From RGIG1959 sp045604545 (lineage in GTDB: Bacteria; Bacillota; Clostridia; Oscillospirales; Acutalibacteraceae): a stretch of DNA of 9,067 nucleotides. This document shows positions 5,688-9,067 of this stretch, piece by piece. Below the pieces are notes generated by a model. The model was given only the letters and a program-made list of their open reading frames with translations. It did not search any database and had not been told where the DNA came from. The stretch spans positions 1 to 9,067 of the forward strand of contig JAZUOG010000026.1 in NCBI GenBank assembly GCA_045604545.1, given 5' to 3'. Numbering within the stretch: the stretch's first letter is position 1; the number at the start of each line of letters is the position of its first letter. Position numbers and translations under genes: made by a program.

Positions 5688-8600
5688 ATGAGGATGAAGA
5701 AACTGGCGGCGATCTTATTGGCCGTCACGATGCTGTGCGGTATGCTGTCGGGCATGTCGCTCGCATCTGTCTCCGCCGCGACGATCACAAGCGGCTATGA
5801 CAAAGCGATGAACCAGTGGTTGCTCGGCATTGATACCTGGGACACGTTCCGCAAAGAAAACTATATCGTGTGTTACCAATATGGTTACGACGCAAAGGAC
5901 TCGTGGTACAAAGATTACTACACCGGCCCGAACCGTACGGCGACCAACCCGTGGGGCTTTGAAATCGCCGTCAATAAATACGGCTATGTCACCGTGATCG
6001 AAGACGGTGTCGGCAACATGGCGATCCCCGAGGGCGGCTATGTCCTGTCCGGCAACGGCACCGGTGAGCAAAGAATGCGTGACGCTGTCAACAACGGTGC
6101 GCTGAAGGTCGGCGACCGTGTACAGCTTTCCGATGGCAGTAACTCGCAGTACCGCGTGATGCGCGTGACCGATGACGACAAGCTGCTCGGTGACAACGTG
6201 ACCTTCTGCGTGCCTTGGGCGGACTTGAACAAGAATTATGAAGGTACCGTCACCCTCGGCGGCAACGGCGCCAAAACCGGCACCTCTTACTGGCAGAACT
6301 ATCTGCTGTGCAAGCAGACCGGCACCAATGGCACCTATCCGTCGGGTTATGCGGTGAAGATGATCAATGCAAGCGTGGAGATCCCCGAGGGCTACTTTGC
6401 TGTGACCCTTCCCGGTCAGACGTTCCACGACACCGGCAAACCCGCCTACAATGCGGCTCAGTTTCTCAAAGAGTATGCGTCCGCGGGCGCTGTTGTGTCC
6501 GGCGGTACGGACGGTCTGTTCTTCCGCTATGATGCGGCGGCGGCTGTCCGCGCGGCTCAGCTGCTGACGGGTACCGACGGCATGACCTATGACTTCTCCG
6601 CCTCCACCATTTACGGCGATGCGCTGAAGAATTTCGAGCTTGTCGATACCGATCGCATGGGCGAGCTGTACAACAACATGGTCGCGATCACCAACGAGAT
6701 CAGTGCCGACATGACGGTCGATGCGCTGCGTCCTTACCTTGCGACCCTCTATCAGAACTATGACGAGCTGTGCAAGCTCGAGTATGAAGTGCGCACGGTT
6801 GAAATGCGTGCCACTTGGTTGCGTCCGCTCCCCAACGACGGCAAAGAGCGCACGGAGGAGGAGCTTGATCAGCTGCTTACCGATTACATCAGCAACATTA
6901 AGGACATGGGCTACAATATGATCTTTGTCGAGGCGTTCTACAACTCCACGACGATCTTCCCGATCCCTGCAAATGTGGGCTACAACGGCCTGTCCTTCAA
7001 TCAGAACCCCTACCTCGTGCCTGTTTCCGAGGGCGGTCTCAACAACAACCTTACCGAGCGCTATGACATGCTCAAGCGTTTCATCGAGATCTGCGGTGAA
7101 TACAATGTCGAGCCGCACATCTGGTGGGAAGTGTTCTATGTCGGCTACGAACGCACCAACGGTGCGACCGATGCGCTCTTTGACTATTCTGTTGCGAAGA
7201 CCATCATGAACAACCCTTCCGCCTACAAGAACTGGCTCAACAAGGGCTCCAACGGCGACCTGTTCTACGGTGCCGCTGGTGACGGTGCTCTGCAATACTT
7301 CCTCAATCCGGCAAGCACCGGCGCTCGTACCTTCCTGATGAATACCTTTAAGTATATCTGGTCTACCTACGATGTCAACAGTTTCCAGCTGGACTACATT
7401 CGTTATCCCCATACCACAGCAGAGAAGTGCTTCGGCTATGACGATGACACGCTTGCGGCGTTCAAGGCTTCGACGTATTACGATGCCGCTGTTCACACCG
7501 ATGCGTATCTGAAGAGCTATGATGGTTTCTTCGATGAAGACTGGGTGCAGTTCCGTGCGGATTATGTCACCTCCTTTGTAAAGGAAGTCAAAGACACCAT
7601 GTACGAAATCGCTCCCGACATCTATCTCACCTCCTCTCCCGGAGCGGAGCCCGAAGAGTCCAAGGCAAACCTCATGCAGGACGTCACCTACTGGCTCCAG
7701 AACGACTACATCGACATCATCTTCCCGATGGCTTACGGTGAGAACGTCCCCGGTCATGTCAGTGCCGGACTGGTCGCCGACAACAGCGAGCACTTTGTGT
7801 GCACCGGTGTTTCGGGCTCCTACCTTGACAACGACATGGAAGCGCGCTGGATGAAGGAAGTCCGCGACGCGGGCACCGACGGTCTGGCGACCTTCGTCGA
7901 CATTCCCGACTATGTGGATTATGTGTGGAGCAAGCCCGCCATCACCCCGACGGGCAACGCGACGCTTGCGGCGATCACCTACATCAACGACACGATGAAA
8001 GCACGCATCGATCAGATGCAAAAGCTCGGCGTGGAAGAGTTGGAAGAGCTGCGTATGGATCTCGCAACGGTCGAAAGAGAGATCTGTGTCTACGGTCTCG
8101 ATTACGTGCATCTTGGCTCGAGCCTCGAACGTCTTATCGACACAGCGGCGTATTGTGGTGCCGATGTGGAAGCGGCTGTGGCGAAGGACGTGAAGTATCT
8201 GACAAAGATCCGCAACAATTCCCGCGACAATGCGACGGAGCTTCGCGAGCTTGCCAACGACACCTTCACGGTTAACGGCAAGCGCCTGACAGATGACGGC
8301 AACGGTTTCTACTATAACGGCGCGATGAAGACGCTGTACATCACCGAGTACGCTTCGGAGCTCAGCGGCACGTTGTCCGGCGATGTGACGATCCTGCTCC
8401 CCGAAATTCACAACCGACTCACGCTGAACAACGTGCATACGGCAGGTTCCTTCCACATTCAGACCGAAGATGATATGTTCATCAAGCTGGTTGGCGAAAA
8501 CCTGTTCGACGGCGGTTTCACCTGTGATACCACGGTTACGTACTACGGATTCGGTGCGAGCTACGGCGGCGGAGAACACGATGTCCGCATGGCGGATATC

Positions 8601-8774
8601 GACAGCGATATGATGATCGATTCCACCGATGTGCGCCGTATGCTGGCGTATGCGGTGAAAGCCGAAGAATTTAACGAGTATCAGCTGATGGTCGCTGATG
8701 TTGACGGCAACGGCAAGGTCAACACCATCGATACCCGCAAGGTGCTGGCATTTACGCTGGGTCTTGCTGCCTGA
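5688..8774 (+). CDS. Secreted dockerin-containing GHL10/DUF187 glycoside-hydrolase-like protein
   Basis: A 1028-residue exported protein. Residues 1-31 are a Sec signal peptide ending near VSAA. Residues about 80-275 hold two copies of a beta module, each with an IPEG(G)Y turn (113-118 and 232-236). The core from about 373 (RATWL) to 750 matches GHL10/DUF187: YNMIFVEAFYN, FLNP, QLDYIRYP (567-574) and IDIIFPMAYGE. E. coli DigH (YddW), of this family, cleaves denuded peptidoglycan glycan strands; the substrate here is unknown. A helical segment (760-860) and a beta-rich segment (860-955) follow. The C-terminus is a type I dockerin with two calcium loops 34 residues apart (DIDSDMMIDSTD at 970-981; DVDGNGKVNTID at 1004-1015), implying docking to a cohesin protein. 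The start at 5688 is 10 bases after GGAAGGA; an ATG at 5694 is an alternative, and the open frame back to 5469 crosses the promoter. Monocistronic. Confidence 0.9.
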   Translation: MRMKKLAAILLAVTMLCGMLSGMSLASVSAATITSGYDKAMNQWLLGIDTWDTFRKENYIVCYQYGYDAKDSWYKDYYTGPNRTATNPWGFEIAVNKYGYVTVIEDGVGNMAIPEGGYVLSGNGTGEQRMRDAVNNGALKVGDRVQLSDGSNSQYRVMRVTDDDKLLGDNVTFCVPWADLNKNYEGTVTLGGNGAKTGTSYWQNYLLCKQTGTNGTYPSGYAVKMINASVEIPEGYFAVTLPGQTFHDTGKPAYNAAQFLKEYASAGAVVSGGTDGLFFRYDAAAAVRAAQLLTGTDGMTYDFSASTIYGDALKNFELVDTDRMGELYNNMVAITNEISADMTVDALRPYLATLYQNYDELCKLEYEVRTVEMRATWLRPLPNDGKERTEEELDQLLTDYISNIKDMGYNMIFVEAFYNSTTIFPIPANVGYNGLSFNQNPYLVPVSEGGLNNNLTERYDMLKRFIEICGEYNVEPHIWWEVFYVGYERTNGATDALFDYSVAKTIMNNPSAYKNWLNKGSNGDLFYGAAGDGALQYFLNPASTGARTFLMNTFKYIWSTYDVNSFQLDYIRYPHTTAEKCFGYDDDTLAAFKASTYYDAAVHTDAYLKSYDGFFDEDWVQFRADYVTSFVKEVKDTMYEIAPDIYLTSSPGAEPEESKANLMQDVTYWLQNDYIDIIFPMAYGENVPGHVSAGLVADNSEHFVCTGVSGSYLDNDMEARWMKEVRDAGTDGLATFVDIPDYVDYVWSKPAITPTGNATLAAITYINDTMKARIDQMQKLGVEELEELRMDLATVEREICVYGLDYVHLGSSLERLIDTAAYCGADVEAAVAKDVKYLTKIRNNSRDNATELRELANDTFTVNGKRLTDDGNGFYYNGAMKTLYITEYASELSGTLSGDVTILLPEIHNRLTLNNVHTAGSFHIQTEDDMFIKLVGENLFDGGFTCDTTVTYYGFGASYGGGEHDVRMADIDSDMMIDSTDVRRMLAYAVKAEEFNEYQLMVADVDGNGKVNTIDTRKVLAFTLGLAA

Positions 8775-8807
8775 TATGGGAGACGTTAAAACGGACGAGC
8801 GATAAGA

Positions 8808-8832
8808 GTTGTACAGTAAGGGACAGTACAAC
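8808..8832. repeat. Small inverted repeat after the hydrolase gene
   Basis: GTTGTAC (8808-8814) and GTACAAC (8826-8832) are perfect inverted copies around an 11-base loop, and ACAGTA occurs twice inside as a direct repeat. No T tract follows directly. It could stabilise the 3' end of the mRNA or be a protein-binding site. Confidence 0.5.
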
Positions 8833-8840
8833 AAGATACG

Positions 8841-8879
8841 AAAACACCCATAGTTTTTTAAAAAACTATGGGTGTTTTT
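8841..8879. terminator. Bidirectional terminator, 38-bp perfect palindrome
   Basis: The sequence 8841-8878 is a perfect palindrome, each arm 19 bases (AAAACACCCATAG then six Ts, and its complement). On RNA it gives a stem with CACCC/GGGTG at its core and T-rich 3' ends on either strand. It ends the hydrolase transcript and separates it from the downstream AT-rich gene. Confidence 0.85.
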
Positions 8880-8908
8880 AATATTTCCTTTCTTTGTTAG
8901 TCAAGTCG

Positions 8909-8917
8909 TGCTATAAT
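8909..8917 (+). promoter_or_regulatory. Extended -10 promoter for the GrpB-family gene
   Basis: TGCTATAAT (8909-8917) is a perfect extended -10 element. No convincing -35 lies 16-18 bp upstream, which is tolerated for extended -10 promoters. The transcript would start about 32 bases before the ATG at 8956. Confidence 0.7.
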
Positions 8918-8955
8918 ATAACTAACCGATAAATAAGAATTTGACGGAGTGTATA

Positions 8956-9067
8956 ATGAGCAAAAAATTAACCGAAATGAGTTTAGAAGAACTGTGGCAG
9001 TTGTTTCCTATCATTTTAACAGAACATCAAGAGTGTTGGAAAGAATGGTATTTGGAAGAAGAAACCC
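8956..9067 (+). CDS. GrpB/UPF0157-family protein, N-terminal fragment
   Basis: Thirty-seven codons are present before the window ends. The start follows GGAG (8946-8949) by 6 bases and an extended -10 promoter. The segment MSLEELWQLFPIILTEHQ and the following CWKEWY closely resemble the N-terminus of Clostridial GrpB-family (UPF0157) proteins. This is a nucleotidyltransferase-fold family of about 170-190 residues with no established biochemical role in most bacteria. The catalytic-fold part (the region around a typical HIGST motif) would lie beyond the window and cannot be checked. Codons are AT-rich, unlike the preceding hydrolase gene, suggesting a separate history. Confidence 0.75.
   Translation, partial: MSKKLTEMSLEELWQLFPIILTEHQECWKEWYLEEET

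Noticed and set aside
5680..5691. Three-codon leader frame (ATG, two codons, TGA) overlapping the hydrolase start
   Set aside because: Its ATG is only 2 bases from the ribosome binding site, too close for initiation; it is likely chance.
5688..5790. Possible lipobox at Cys17 of the hydrolase signal peptide
   Set aside because: The residue before the Cys is Leu rather than Gly/Ala/Ser, and a normal signal-peptidase I site follows at VSAA.
5715..8834. A 1039-residue open frame on the minus strand opposite the hydrolase gene
   Set aside because: It is antisense to a gene with a signal peptide, recognised core and dockerin. It has no ribosome binding site or recognisable domain, and GC-rich codon bias alone can keep this frame open.
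1..9067. CRISPR array, tRNA, rRNA, insertion sequence or phage genes
   Set aside because: I looked for regular direct repeats, cloverleaf signatures and transposase or integrase motifs on both strands and saw none.

Overview
The window looks like chromosomal DNA of a Gram-positive anaerobe of the class Clostridia, most likely an Oscillospiraceae/Ruminococcaceae-type gut bacterium. The evidence is a secreted enzyme with a C-terminal type I dockerin, two lipoproteins with lipoboxes, AGGAGG-type ribosome binding sites, TTGACA/TATAAT promoters and hairpin-plus-T terminators. This assignment is inferred from gene content; no rRNA or other taxonomic marker is present. The central part (about 750-8775) is clearly GC-rich in its codons, while both ends (1-500 and about 8840-9067) are AT-rich.

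Layout. Positions 1-500 (+) hold the 3' end of a four-helix-bundle protein gene and an unrecognised 125-residue gene joined to it by an ATGA overlap. Positions 501-753 hold no gene. They contain a nested inverted repeat with two terminator-like hairpins, then a near-consensus promoter for a secreted lipoprotein (754-1779, +) with two DUF4352-like modules. A terminator at 1783-1824 separates this from a leftward block. In order of transcription (minus strand) the block is a galactokinase-family gene (5452-4166), an EamA/DMT transporter (4107-3208), an overlapping hexapeptide-repeat sugar O-acetyltransferase (3221-2589), a 70-residue zinc-ribbon lipoprotein (2520-2308) and a four-helix membrane protein (2278-1823). 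A terminator lies between galactokinase and transporter, and a candidate promoter lies ahead of the zinc-ribbon lipoprotein, so the block is probably at least two transcription units.

The divergent region 5453-5687 carries a promoter for the galactokinase gene (-) and one for the largest gene (5688-8774, +), a 1028-residue secreted protein. That protein has a duplicated N-terminal module, a glycosyl-hydrolase-like GHL10/DUF187 core and a dockerin. It is followed by a hairpin, a perfect 38-bp palindromic terminator, an extended -10 promoter and the first 37 codons of a GrpB/UPF0157-family gene cut by the window end.

Functionally, the centre suggests cell-surface and sugar-related work: a dockerin-bearing hydrolase, a sugar-kinase homologue with an altered sugar-binding motif, a sugar or thiogalactoside acetyltransferase and a small-molecule transporter. 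No complete pathway is present (no galT, galE, cohesin or scaffoldin). I see no CRISPR array, tRNA, rRNA, transposase or phage gene. I do not see a clear new multi-gene system. The items most worth checking are the nested hairpin element at 531-658, the galactokinase motif substitutions, the dockerin-GHL10 architecture and the zinc-ribbon lipoprotein pair.
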